Counted from the first letter of the stretch, positions 16,003-24,606 are shown. The stretch: 64,000 nt of DNA from Bacteroidales bacterium (GCA_031272705.1 JAISTG010000036.1:1-64000); one strand, 5' to 3'. Numbers and translations: made by a program. Notes: generated from the sequence alone by a model not told the origin.

Positions 16003-17004
16003 TTATGACATTCTTTTAATCCATTCCTTTGCGTCCTCATTTCCAAGTTCTGCGGCTTGCTTAAAATATGTTTTTGCCTGCTCTCTGTTGCCTATTGCAA
16101 GATAAGTACCCCCCATATTGCAATAAGCGGCTGCAAAATCGGGATTTAACTCTATTGCCTTCTTATAACATTCTATTGCTTTCTCATATTGTCCGTTCCA
16201 AGCCTCATAAGCAACGCCCATACCTTTATAAGCGGACGCGTAATCGGGCTTTAATTCTATTGCTTTCTCAAAACATTCTATTGCCTTCTCGTATTGTCCG
16301 TTCCATTTCGCATAAGCATTTCCCATATCGTAGTATGCGCCTGCGTAATCGGGCTTTAATTCTATTGCCTTTTGATAACATTCTATTGCTTTTTCATATT
16401 GTCCGTTCCAATTCTCATAAGCAATTGCCATAAGGTTATAAAAGATTAAGTCTTGGGACTTTAATTTTATTGCTTCCTTATAACATTCTATTGCTTTTTC
16501 ATATTGTCCGTTCCAAGCCTCATAAGCACTCCCCATACCCCAATAAGTGAATACAAAATCGGGCTTTAATTTTATTGCTTCCTTATAACATTCTATTGCT
16601 TTCTCATATTGTCCGTTCCAATCTGCATAAACATGTCCCATCCGATAGTAAGCGTCCGCGTCATCGGGCTCATATTCTATAGCCTTCTTATAACATTCTA
16701 TTGCTTTCTCGTATTGTCCGTTCCATTCATAGTAAGCCTCTCCCATCCAGGAATAAGCGTCTGCGTAATCGGGATCTAACTCAATAGCCTTTTGAAAACA
16801 TTCTATTGCCTTTTCGTATTGTCTGTTCCACACCCAATAAGTATACCCCATCCAATAATAAGCGTCTGCGTAATCGGGCTTACAGGTTACTGCCCGCTTA
16901 TAACAATCTATTGCTTTTTCGTAATCATTATCTTCAAAGGCTGTTTCGCCTTCTTCAAAGTATTTTTCGGCTAACTGTTCTTTTATTCTGCTGTCGTTTT
17001 CCAT
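16003..17004 (-). CDS. TPR-repeat protein, cytoplasmic type
   Basis: A 333-residue protein with about nine 35-residue units. N-terminus MENDSRIKEQLAEKYFEEGE and first unit with TCKPDYA, nearly identical to the 17023 gene. Two middle units carry KLKPDFVFTYWGMGSAYE and KLKSQDLIFYNLMAIAYE, also present in diverged form in the 14867 gene, which points to exchange between neighbours. Cap of the second type: AKTYFKQAAELGNEDAKEW. Gaps of 18 and 29 bases to its neighbours indicate an operon. Confidence 0.85.
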   Translation of the reverse strand: MENDSRIKEQLAEKYFEEGETAFEDNDYEKAIDCYKRAVTCKPDYADAYYWMGYTYWVWNRQYEKAIECFQKAIELDPDYADAYSWMGEAYYEWNGQYEKAIECYKKAIEYEPDDADAYYRMGHVYADWNGQYEKAIECYKEAIKLKPDFVFTYWGMGSAYEAWNGQYEKAIECYKEAIKLKSQDLIFYNLMAIAYENWNGQYEKAIECYQKAIELKPDYAGAYYDMGNAYAKWNGQYEKAIECFEKAIELKPDYASAYKGMGVAYEAWNGQYEKAIECYKKAIELNPDFAAAYCNMGGTYLAIGNREQAKTYFKQAAELGNEDAKEWIKRMS

Positions 17005-17022
17005 CGTTTTAAGGGTATTTAA

Positions 17023-19257
17023 TCAATGTTTCATTTTACAAAAAAGAGATTTCAATGCTTTGAAAAACCGATATTTTATGCTGTTTTTTTGAAGCCACTT
17101 TTTTGCTTTATCATTTCCAAGTTCTGCGGCTTTCTTAAAATATGTTTTTGCCTGCTTTCGGTCTCTTAAAAAAAGATAAGTAAATCCTGTAAAGCAATAA
17201 GCCATTGCAAAATTGGGCTCTAACTCTATTGCCTTCTTATAACATTCTATTGCTTTTTCATAATCCTGCTTCCAATTCTCATAAACAAGTCCCATATTGA
17301 CGTATGCCACTACATCATCGGGCTTTAACTCTATTGCCTTTTGATAACATTCTATTGCCTTTTCGTATTGTCCGTTCCAATGCCTATAAGCAAGTCCCAT
17401 AAAGAAATAAGCCTCCGCAAAATCGGGCTTTAATTCTAATGCATTCTCAAAACATTCTATTGCTTGTTCATAATCCTGTATTTCTACATAAGCATATCCC
17501 ATACTTGAAAAATAATGGGGTGCGTTATCGGGCTTATACTTTATAGCCTTTTCATAACATTCTATTGCAACCTCATAATTCTGTTTCCATTTCTCATAAG
17601 CAAGTCCCATTTTGTAGTAAGCCCTTGCGTAATCGGGCTTATAACCTATAGCCTTTTGATAGTAGCCTATTGCTTTCTCGTAATCCTTGTTACAAAACGC
17701 CGTTCCACCTTTCTCAAAGTACTTTTCGGCTACTTGTTCGTTTGTTTTGCCGAGTTCTATTGCTCTCTTAAAATATATATTTGCCTGTTTTCTATCTCCC
17801 AAATTTTCATAAGCATTTCCAATATCAAAATAAGCGTTTGCGTCATCGGGATAATACTCTAATGCCTTCTCGTAACATTCTATTACTTTTTTATCTTGTC
17901 CGTTCCAATTCGCATAAGCACCTCCCATATTGTTGTATGCGGCGGCAAAATCGGGCTTTAACTCTATTGCCTTTTGATAACATTCTATTGCTTTTTCATA
18001 ATCCAGCTTCCAATACTTATAAGCATTTCCCATATTGACGTATGCTTTTGCGTAATCGGGCTTATACTTTATTGCCTTTTGATAACATTCTATTGCTTTT
18101 TCGTATTGTCCGTTCCAATTAAAATAAACATTTCCCATATTGTAGTATGCGTATGCGTAATTGGGTCTTAATTCTATTGCCTTTTCATAACATTCTATTG
18201 CTTTCGCATATTGTCCATTCCAAGCCGCATAAGCACCTCCCATTACAAAATAAGCATCTGCGTCATCAGGATTATACTTTATTGCCTTTTCGTAACAATT
18301 TATTGCTTTTTCATATTGCCAGTTCCAATTCTCATAAACACGTCCCATAGAGAAATAAGCCTCTGCGTCATCAGGCTCTAATTCTATTACCTTCCCGTAA
18401 CATTCTATTGCTTTCTCATATTGTCCGTTCCAATTCTCATAAGCAAGTCCCATATTGTAATATGCATCCGCGTCATCAGGCTTATACTCTATTGCCTCTT
18501 CATAACATTCTATTGCCTTTTCGTATTGTCCGTTCCAATTCTCATAAGCCCGTCCCATATCGTAATATACAAATGCTTTTTCGGGAAAATATTCTAATGC
18601 TTTCTTAAAACATTCTATTGCCTTCTCGTATTGTCCGTTCCAAGCCGCATAAGCATTTCCCATATATAAATAAACCTCGGCGGCATCCTCAGGAGATTTA
18701 ATAACTTCTTCCCAACATCTTATCGCTTCCCCGTAACATTCTATTGCCTTTTCGTATTGTCCGTTCCAATTATAATAAGCATCTCCCATTTTGAAATGAG
18801 CCGTCACGTGATCGGGGTCATATTCTATTACCTTCTTAAAACATTCTATTGCTTTTTCATATTGTCCGTCAAAATCCTTATAAGCATTTCCCATATTGTA
18901 GTAAGCATCTGCGTAATCAGGCTTATACTTTATTGCCTTTTGATAACATTCTATTGCTTTTTCAAATTGCCAGTTCCAATTTCTATAAGTAATCCCCATA
19001 AAGAAGTAAGCGTCTGCGTAATCAGGCTTTAATTCAATAGCCTTTTGATAACAATCTATTGCTTTTTCATATTGCCAGTTCCAATTCTGATAAACACGTC
19101 CCATAGAGAAATAAGCCTCTGCGTAATCAGGCTTACAGGTTACTGCCCGCTTATAACAATCTATTGCTTTTTCGTAATCATTATCTTCAAAGGCTGTTTC
19201 GCCTTCTTCAAAGTATGTTTCGGCTAACTGTTCTTTTATTCTGCTGTCGTTTTCCAT
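17023..19257 (-). CDS. Long TPR-repeat protein, apparent fusion of two paralogues
   Basis: A 744-residue protein with about twenty TPR units. Near residue 500 (about position 17757) a C-terminal cap (LGDRKQANIYFKRAIELG) is followed directly by an N-terminal module (KTNEQVAEKYFEKGGTAFCN), so the gene reads as two ancestral TPR genes joined in frame. Another irregularity is an extended unit near residue 170 (YGEAIRCWEEVIKSPEDAAE). The C-terminus continues past the usual cap (KWLQKNSIKYRFFKALKSLF). No signal peptide. First gene of its operon, after the palindrome promoter. Confidence 0.85.
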   Translation of the reverse strand: MENDSRIKEQLAETYFEEGETAFEDNDYEKAIDCYKRAVTCKPDYAEAYFSMGRVYQNWNWQYEKAIDCYQKAIELKPDYADAYFFMGITYRNWNWQFEKAIECYQKAIKYKPDYADAYYNMGNAYKDFDGQYEKAIECFKKVIEYDPDHVTAHFKMGDAYYNWNGQYEKAIECYGEAIRCWEEVIKSPEDAAEVYLYMGNAYAAWNGQYEKAIECFKKALEYFPEKAFVYYDMGRAYENWNGQYEKAIECYEEAIEYKPDDADAYYNMGLAYENWNGQYEKAIECYGKVIELEPDDAEAYFSMGRVYENWNWQYEKAINCYEKAIKYNPDDADAYFVMGGAYAAWNGQYAKAIECYEKAIELRPNYAYAYYNMGNVYFNWNGQYEKAIECYQKAIKYKPDYAKAYVNMGNAYKYWKLDYEKAIECYQKAIELKPDFAAAYNNMGGAYANWNGQDKKVIECYEKALEYYPDDANAYFDIGNAYENLGDRKQANIYFKRAIELGKTNEQVAEKYFEKGGTAFCNKDYEKAIGYYQKAIGYKPDYARAYYKMGLAYEKWKQNYEVAIECYEKAIKYKPDNAPHYFSSMGYAYVEIQDYEQAIECFENALELKPDFAEAYFFMGLAYRHWNGQYEKAIECYQKAIELKPDDVVAYVNMGLVYENWKQDYEKAIECYKKAIELEPNFAMAYCFTGFTYLFLRDRKQAKTYFKKAAELGNDKAKKWLQKNSIKYRFFKALKSLFCKMKH

Positions 19258-19294
19258 AAGTTCAAGGGGTATTTAATCAAATAATATCAGGTTG

Positions 19295-19344
19295 CAAAGA
19301 TAAATAAATTTTCTATAACGGGAGTACGACACGTACCAAAGATA
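19295..19344 (-). promoter_or_regulatory. Tandem TPR promoter with palindrome
   Basis: Minus strand: TATCTTTG (19344-19337), GTACGTGTCGTAC (19336-19324), then TATCTTTG (19302-19295), 42 bp apart, followed by CAACCTGATATT. It drives the 19257-14867 operon. Confidence 0.7.
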
Positions 19345-19360
19345 AATAAACTTTTTCAAA

Positions 19361-19386
19361 CGGGACTACGGACAGCCAAAAGCCCG
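19361..19386 (-). terminator. 3' hairpin of TPR gene (copy 2 of 3)
   Basis: Minus strand, directly after the stop of the 19387 gene: CGGGCTTTTGGCTGTCCG then TAGTCCCG. Same structure as copies at 13785 and 28261, with two base changes. Confidence 0.65.
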
Positions 19387-20079
19387 TTATTCTATGCCAT
19401 TAACTGCAAGCAAATTCTTTGCGTTCTCATTTCCGAGTCGTGCAGCCTGCTTTATACAACTTATTCCCCAACTTTCGTCTCCTAATTCAAAATAAGCAAC
19501 TCCCATATTGCAATAAGCCTCTGCGTAATCGGGCTTTAATTTTATTGCTTCCCCGTAACATTCTATTGCTTTTGCGTATTGTCCGTTCCAATAATAATAA
19601 GCAAGTCCCATACAATAATATGCATCTGCGTAATCGGGCTTATATTTTATTACTTCCTTATAACATTCTATGGCTTTCTCATATTGTCCGTTCCAATTGA
19701 AATAAGCATTTCCCATATTGTAGTATGCGTCTGCGTAATCGGGCTTTAATTCTATTGCTTTCTCATAATATTCTATTGCCTTCACATATTGTCCGTTCCA
19801 ATCCTTATAAGCATTTCCCATATTGCTGTATGCGCCTGCGTAATCGGGCTTTAACTCAATAGCCTTCTTATAATATTCTATCGCTTTTTGATATTGTCCG
19901 TTCCAAAATTGATAAGCACTTCCTATATTGTTGCATGCTCCTGCAAAATCGGGCTTATATTCTAATGCTTTCTTAAAACATTCTATTGCCTTTTCGTAAT
20001 TACGGTTATGAAATGCTATTTCACCTTCATCAAAGTACTTTTTGGCTAATTGTTCGTTTGTTTGGCTGTCGTTTTCCAT
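19387..20079 (-). CDS. TPR-repeat protein, cytoplasmic type
   Basis: A 230-residue protein of about six units with N-terminus MENDSQTNEQLAKKYFDEGE (shared with 14867) and first unit AFHNRNYEKAIECFKKALEY. The cap is diverged (GDESWGISCIKQAARLGNEN). Last gene of the five-gene TPR operon that starts at 22945; 23 bases after the 20103 gene. Confidence 0.85.
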   Translation of the reverse strand: MENDSQTNEQLAKKYFDEGEIAFHNRNYEKAIECFKKALEYKPDFAGACNNIGSAYQFWNGQYQKAIEYYKKAIELKPDYAGAYSNMGNAYKDWNGQYVKAIEYYEKAIELKPDYADAYYNMGNAYFNWNGQYEKAIECYKEVIKYKPDYADAYYCMGLAYYYWNGQYAKAIECYGEAIKLKPDYAEAYCNMGVAYFELGDESWGISCIKQAARLGNENAKNLLAVNGIE

Positions 20080-20102
20080 AATTTTAATAGGTATTTAATC
20101 AA

Positions 20103-21041
20103 CTATTTTATTCCGTTTTCTTTAAGCCATGCCTTTGCAAAATAACTTCCAAGTTCTGCGGCTTTCTTCATAGATGTTACAGCCTGCTTGCGGTCTCCTA
20201 ATGCTTCATAAGCATCTCCCATATTATAGTATGCATCTGCAAAATCGTGCTTATACTCTATTGCCTTCTTATAACATTCTATGGCTTTCTCATATTGTTC
20301 GTTCCAATCATAATAAGTAAGTCCCATATCGTTGTAAGCATCTGCGTAATCGGGCTTTAATTCTATAGCCTTCTCATAACATTCTATTGCTTTTTCGTGT
20401 TGAGAATTCCAATCCTCATAAGCATTTCCCATAAGGTAATACGTGAATGCATTATCTCCATTGTACTTTATTGCCTTTTGAAAACATTCTATTGCTTTTT
20501 CGTGTTGTTCGCCCCATCTTTCATACGCATATCCTATGCGGAAATAATCGTATGCTAAATCGGGATTCAACGCTATTGCCTTTTCGTAACATTCTATTGC
20601 TTTCCCATGTTGTAGTAACCAATCCTGATAGGCAAGTCCCATATTATAGTATGCGGCTGTGTCATCGGGCTTTAACTCTATTGCCTTCTCGTAACATTCT
20701 ATTGCTTTTTCGTATTGATTATTCCAACCACAATAAGCATCGCCCATATAAAAATATGCGTCTGCCGCATCAGGCTCTAATTCTATTACCTTTTGAAAAC
20801 ATTCTATTGCTTTTTCGTATTGTTCGTAACCAAACTGATAAGCACTTCCCATATTGAGATAGGCATCTACGTAATCGGGCTTTAACGCAATAGCCTGCTC
20901 GCAACACGCTATTACTTTCTCATAATCCCTGCTTTCAAATGCTTTTGTGCCTTGTTGAAACCATTCTTCAGCCGTTTGTGAGTTGGCATTAAACCCGATA
21001 CAACCAAATATCAGGCTCGTAATAATTGCTTTAATTTTCAT
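20103..21041 (-). CDS. Secreted TPR-repeat protein
   Basis: A 312-residue protein with a signal peptide (MKIKAIITSLIFGCIGFNANS, cleavage probably before QTAEEW). About eight TPR units follow, starting AFESRDYEKVIACCEQAIAL. The leader and the TAEEWFQQG motif are shared with the 21494 gene, so these are a secreted subfamily. Cap: LGDRKQAVTSMKKAAELGSY. Some units use other linkers (LLQHGKAIECY, GEQHEKAIECF). Probably periplasmic. Confidence 0.85.
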   Translation of the reverse strand: MKIKAIITSLIFGCIGFNANSQTAEEWFQQGTKAFESRDYEKVIACCEQAIALKPDYVDAYLNMGSAYQFGYEQYEKAIECFQKVIELEPDAADAYFYMGDAYCGWNNQYEKAIECYEKAIELKPDDTAAYYNMGLAYQDWLLQHGKAIECYEKAIALNPDLAYDYFRIGYAYERWGEQHEKAIECFQKAIKYNGDNAFTYYLMGNAYEDWNSQHEKAIECYEKAIELKPDYADAYNDMGLTYYDWNEQYEKAIECYKKAIEYKHDFADAYYNMGDAYEALGDRKQAVTSMKKAAELGSYFAKAWLKENGIK

Positions 21042-21071
21042 GTCTCTTCGTTTTAATGTTGTTTTTATTAA

Positions 21072-21470
21072 CTATTCTATTCCGTTTTCTTTAAGCCAAT
21101 TCTTTGCAGACTCATGTCCGAGTTGTGCAGCCTGCTTCATAGATGCTATTGCCTGCTCGTTGTCTCCTGTTTTAAGATAAGCAGCCCCCATATTGTAGTA
21201 TGCCATTGATAAATCCAGCTTATGCTCTATTGCCTTCTCCCAACATTCTATTGCCTTTTGATAACATTCTATTGCTTTTTCATATTGTTTGTTCCAATGA
21301 TAATAAGCACCCCCCATATTAACGTATGCGTATGCTAAATCGGGCTTACAGGTTACTGCCCGCTTATAACAATCTATTGCCTTTTCGCAATCATTGTTGC
21401 TAAATGCCGTATTGCCTTCTTTAAAGTATGTTTCGGCTAATTGTTCTTTTATTCTGCTGTCGTTTTCCAT
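21072..21470 (-). CDS. Short TPR-repeat protein
   Basis: A 132-residue member with only about three TPR units: the TCKPD first module, one unit with an internal ten-residue duplication (CYQKAIECWEKAIEHK) and the cap LGDNEQAIASMKQAAQLG-type (here TGDNEQAIASMKQAAQLGHE). It looks like a minimal N-module plus cap, perhaps formed by unequal deletion. In the middle of the five-gene operon. Confidence 0.8.
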   Translation of the reverse strand: MENDSRIKEQLAETYFKEGNTAFSNNDCEKAIDCYKRAVTCKPDLAYAYVNMGGAYYHWNKQYEKAIECYQKAIECWEKAIEHKLDLSMAYYNMGAAYLKTGDNEQAIASMKQAAQLGHESAKNWLKENGIE

Positions 21471-21493
21471 AATTTTAACGGGTGTTTAATCAA

Positions 21494-22327
21494 CTATTTA
21501 ATTCCGTTTTCTTTAAGCCAATATTTTGCATCCTCATCTCCGAGTTCTGCAGTCTTCTTTATACAACTTATTGCTTGCTTGTCGTCTCCCATTAAGCCAT
21601 AAGCAGCCCCCATATTGCGATAAGCGGCTGCTAAATCGGGCTTTAATTCTATTGCCTTCTTATAACATTCTATGGCTTTATCATATTGTCCATTCCAATC
21701 CCTATAAGCATTTCCCATATAAAAATATGCCGTTGCGTAATCGGGATTATACTCTAATGCCTTTTGATAACATTCTATTGCTTTCGCATATTGTCCATTC
21801 CAATTCGCATAAGCAAGTCCCATATAAAAATAAGCGTTCGCGTAATCGGGATTATACTCTAATGCCTTTTGATAACATTCTATTGCTTTCGCATATTGTC
21901 CATTCCAAGCCGTATAAGTAATTCCCATATTGTGGTATGCTTTTGCGTCATCAGGCTTTAATTTTATACATTTCTTATAACATTCTATTGCTTTTTCATA
22001 TTGCCCGTTCCACTTATAATAAGCAACTCCCATATTGTTGTATGCTCCTGCAGAATCGGGCTTTAATTCTATAGCCTTCTCATAACATTCTATTGCTTTC
22101 TCATATTGTCCGTTCCAATCACAATAAGCATCGCCCATATTGAAATAAGCCTCTGCAAAATCGGGCTTATATTCTAATGCTTTCTCCAAACATTTTATCG
22201 CTTTCTCATAATCACTATTATCAAAGGCTGTTTCGCCTTGTTGAAACCATTCTTCAGCCGTTTGCGATTTGGTATTAAACCCGAGAAAACCAAATATCGA
22301 ATTGTTAATAACTGCTTTAATTTTCAT
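21494..22327 (-). CDS. Secreted TPR-repeat protein
   Basis: A 277-residue protein with signal peptide MKIKAVINNSIFGFLGFNTK (then SQTAEEW) and about seven TPR units. Two consecutive units (YAKAIECYQKALEYNPDYA) are almost identical in DNA, a recent 105-bp duplication. Cap: MGDDKQAISCIKKTAELGDE. Second gene of the operon from 22945, gaps of 30 and 23 bases. Confidence 0.85.
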   Translation of the reverse strand: MKIKAVINNSIFGFLGFNTKSQTAEEWFQQGETAFDNSDYEKAIKCLEKALEYKPDFAEAYFNMGDAYCDWNGQYEKAIECYEKAIELKPDSAGAYNNMGVAYYKWNGQYEKAIECYKKCIKLKPDDAKAYHNMGITYTAWNGQYAKAIECYQKALEYNPDYANAYFYMGLAYANWNGQYAKAIECYQKALEYNPDYATAYFYMGNAYRDWNGQYDKAIECYKKAIELKPDLAAAYRNMGAAYGLMGDDKQAISCIKKTAELGDEDAKYWLKENGIK

Positions 22328-22357
22328 GTCTATTCGTTTTAATGTTGTTTTTATTAA

Positions 22358-22945
22358 CTATTTTATTCCGTTTTCCAGAAGCCATTGCTTTGCGTCCTCA
22401 TCTCCGAGTTGTGCAGCCTGCTTTATACAACTTATTGCCTTGTTTCCGTCTCCCATTAAGCCATAAGCCCCTCCCATAAAAAAGTATGCATCTGCTAAAT
22501 CGGGATTATACTCTATTGCCTTCTCCCAACATTCTATTGCTTTCTCATATTGCTCGTTCCAAGCCGCATAAGCATTTCCCATATTGTTGTATGCGTTTGC
22601 GTAATCGGGCTTTAATTCTATTGCCTTCTCCCAACATTCTATTGCTTTCTCATATTGCTCGTTCCAATGCTTATAAGCATGTCCCATATTGTTGTATGCG
22701 TTTGCGTAATCGGGCTTATACTCTATAGCCTTCTCATAGCATTCTATCGCTTTCTCATATTGTCCGTTCCAAGCCGCATAAGCAATTCCCATATTGTAGT
22801 AAGCGTATGCGGCATCGGGCTTACAGGTTACTGCCCGCTTATAACATTCTATTGCTTTCTCGTAATCCTTATTATAAAATGCAATTACACCTTCACCAAA
22901 GTATGTTTCGGCTAATTGTTCTTTTATTCTGCTGTCGATTTCCAT
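22358..22945 (-). CDS. TPR-repeat protein, cytoplasmic type
   Basis: A 195-residue protein with about five units, N-terminus MEIDSRIKEQLAETYFGEGV and the TCKPD first module. Two middle units share YEKAIECWEKAIELKPD with a Trp in place of Tyr. Cap: MGDGNKAISCIKQAAQLGDE, ending WLLENGIK. First gene of the five-gene operon, with a TATCTTTG promoter box at 22983-22990 (minus strand). Confidence 0.85.
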   Translation of the reverse strand: MEIDSRIKEQLAETYFGEGVIAFYNKDYEKAIECYKRAVTCKPDAAYAYYNMGIAYAAWNGQYEKAIECYEKAIEYKPDYANAYNNMGHAYKHWNEQYEKAIECWEKAIELKPDYANAYNNMGNAYAAWNEQYEKAIECWEKAIEYNPDLADAYFFMGGAYGLMGDGNKAISCIKQAAQLGDEDAKQWLLENGIK

Positions 22946-22982
22946 AGTTTTAATGTTGTTTTAATCAATTAAATTCAGGTTG

Positions 22983-22990
22983 CAAAGATA
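22983..22990 (-). promoter_or_regulatory. -7 box of the 22945-19387 TPR operon
   Basis: Minus strand TATCTTTG followed by CAACCTGAATTTAAT, as in the other TPR promoters, but with no palindrome. The upstream sequence TTACAAATAATTTTAA also precedes the second -7 box at 26724. Confidence 0.6.
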
Positions 22991-23045
22991 TTAAAATTAT
23001 TTGTAACGAGAAAATTATTTAATAAAATAAAATTTCAACGCAGTT

Positions 23046-23061
23046 TGGCACGATTATTGCT
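23046..23061 (+). promoter_or_regulatory. Probable sigma-54 (RpoN) promoter
   Basis: TGGCACGATTATTGCT fits the -24/-12 consensus TGGCAC-N5-TTGCW, with GG (23047-23048) and GC (23059-23060) 12 bases apart. It points at the HU-like gene; the start site would be near 23072. No TAnnTTTG box lies on this strand here. Confidence 0.75.
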
Positions 23062-23089
23062 ATGAATAATTTGAAAAAAACACAACAAA

Positions 23090-23215
23090 ATGAAAACAAA
23101 AGCAATCAAAATCCCGCAAGGGTCAATGCTCAACAAAGCATTGCAGAAAGAAAACAAAGTTACAAACCCATTAAAAGCAGAAAGGAGGTATTATTATGAG
23201 TATCAAGTATGTTAA
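23090..23215 (+). CDS. Possible 41-residue leader peptide before the HU-like gene
   Basis: ATG at 23090 opens a basic 41-codon frame (MKTKAIKIPQGSMLNKALQK, ending YYYEYQVC) that overlaps the start of the HU-like gene by 20 bases. It is the first ATG downstream of the predicted sigma-54 start site. A second frame from 23062 ends in an ATGA overlap with the HU-like start but begins upstream of the predicted start site. The AAAGGAGG at about 23180-23187 is a strong Shine-Dalgarno for the ATG at 23196, unusual in this phylum. Coding status uncertain. Confidence 0.35.
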   Translation: MKTKAIKIPQGSMLNKALQKENKVTNPLKAERRYYYEYQVC

Positions 23216-23603
23216 AGTGCAACGAAACATCAGCACAGGCACCACTCCGGGAGTACGTTATTTGGCAAGGATTTTCCGTTCAGGCAACATCACCATTGAG
23301 CAACTTGCAGCCGAAATATCGGAAGCAACCACCGTCTCTTTCCCTGACGTTTTGGCTTCGGTAAAAGCATTGGAGATTATCATATCTCGTCATGTGCTTA
23401 ACTCGGAAGCAGTGAAACTCGGTATGTTGGGAATGTTCGCTCCGGGCATCAAGGCTACCGCCAAATCAACTCTTGCACAGGTTGACCCCACTACCATTCA
23501 ACGGGCTTACTGTCGCTTCTATCCCTCGGCTACATTTATGAATCAGTTGGATAAGGCTTCGTTTGAGGAGGCTAACTTGGATATTACAGGTCTGCAGCCT
23601 TAA
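23196..23603 (+). CDS. HU-like DNA-binding protein
   Basis: A 135-residue protein resembling the Bacteroidetes HU-related family: YVKVQRNISTGTTPGVRYLA, then EQLAAEISEATTVSFPDVLA, where the HU helical dimerisation region would lie, and SEAVKLGMLGMFAPGIKATA leading into the DNA-arm region. HU-like proteins bend and compact DNA. The gene has a probable sigma-54 promoter, a strong ribosome binding site and a terminator, so it is a separate regulated unit. A 14-box 21-bp array follows directly. Confidence 0.8.
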   Translation: MSIKYVKVQRNISTGTTPGVRYLARIFRSGNITIEQLAAEISEATTVSFPDVLASVKALEIIISRHVLNSEAVKLGMLGMFAPGIKATAKSTLAQVDPTTIQRAYCRFYPSATFMNQLDKASFEEANLDITGLQP

Positions 23604-23648
23604 ATTCCAACCCGTAGAAAACAAAATTACATTCTACTCTTTCAAACC

Positions 23649-23682
23649 GGGATAATCCTTAACGGGTTATCCCAATTTTTTT
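23649..23682 (+). terminator. Terminator after the HU-like gene
   Basis: GGGATAA pairs with TTATCCC over TCCTTAACGGG and is followed by AATTTTTTTG. Confidence 0.85.
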
Positions 23683-23702
23683 GCCTTTTTGCGTCCCAAC
23701 GA

Positions 23703-23984
23703 AACCTGATTCTGCGTTCACGAAACTTGATTATAGAATCACGAAACTTGATTATAGAATTCTATAATTTGATTCTAGCGTTCCGGAATCAAGTTTCGTG
23801 ATTCTATAATCAAGTTTCAGGATTCCGTGATTTGATTCTATGGCGTTGGCATCAAATTACGGAAAATTACAATCAAATTCCGCCGTTTTTACATCAAATT
23901 TCACGAAATTTTCATCAAATAATAACAGATTACAATCAAAATTTATCATATTATATTCAAATAATAACAGATTATAATCACGAA
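23703..23984. repeat. 21-bp box array B (14 positions, graded decay)
   Basis: Boxes start every 21 bp from 23703 to 23976. Left boxes are AACCTGATT and AACTTGATT variants; the middle has AATTTGATT, AATCAAGTT (twice), GATTTGATT and CATCAAATT; the right end decays to CATCAAATA, AATCAAAAT, ATTCAAATA and AATCACGAA while keeping the 21-bp step. It fills most of the gap between the HU-like gene and cdd (23604-24079), which contains no gene. Confidence 0.93.
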
Positions 23985-24045
23985 ATATCAAAATAAAATC
24001 AAAAAAAATGATAACCGAAACCGTATCCGATAAAATTAAAATGAG

Positions 24046-24053
24046 TATCTTTG
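24046..24053 (+). promoter_or_regulatory. -7 box of cdd
   Basis: TATCTTTG followed by CCGCC, 27 bases before the cdd ATG. Confidence 0.55.
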
Positions 24054-24079
24054 CCGCCGAAAAAAAGATATAAAACAGT

Positions 24080-24547
24080 ATGAAAAAGCAAAAAATAATT
24101 CATTACCAAGAGTTTGACAGCCTTAATGCCCTTCCGCCTGACGATAAGGAACTTATGCTCATGGCAAGGCAGGCTGCAACCGGTTCCTACAGCCCTTTCT
24201 CCCGGTTCAAAGTCGGTTCTGCCGTCCGTTTGGACGATAACACGGTGGTCTTCGGCTCTAATCAGGAGAACGTATCGTATCCCAACGGGCTGTGTGCCGA
24301 AAGGGTCGCTCTCTTTGCAGCGGGCAGCGATGTTAAAGGTCGCAGGGTGAAGGCAATAGCAGTGTCGGCAGAAAAGGACGGACATCTCGCTGCGGCGATG
24401 CCCTGTGGTGCTTGCCTGCAAACAATGTTGGAGACCGAAAAACGCAGTAATCAGCCGATTACCGTTCTTATCGCTCTCGGCGAAGAGCGTTGTATGAAGG
24501 TTGAAGGGGTGAAGAATTTGATGCCTTTTGCCTTCAACGAATTTTAA
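24080..24547 (+). CDS. cdd: Cytidine deaminase
   Basis: A 155-residue zinc enzyme that deaminates cytidine and deoxycytidine for pyrimidine salvage. YSPFSRFKVGSAV is the substrate-binding signature; CAER (Cys plus catalytic Glu, near residue 73) and PCGAC (two Cys, about residues 109-112) form the zinc site. Full length for the homotetrameric class, with a short N-terminal extension. Own promoter; single gene. Confidence 0.95.
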   Translation: MKKQKIIHYQEFDSLNALPPDDKELMLMARQAATGSYSPFSRFKVGSAVRLDDNTVVFGSNQENVSYPNGLCAERVALFAAGSDVKGRRVKAIAVSAEKDGHLAAAMPCGACLQTMLETEKRSNQPITVLIALGEERCMKVEGVKNLMPFAFNEF

Positions 24548-24575
24548 GCAAATGATACCGTTATCTCAACCGCAT

Positions 24576-24606
24576 TTTGTCATATCAAAACGTTTTTGTA
24601 CCTTTG
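24576..24606 (+). promoter_or_regulatory. Promoter of the small membrane protein and mutL
   Basis: TTTG at 24576-24579, a 19-base spacer and TACCTTTG at 24599-24606. Confidence 0.75.
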
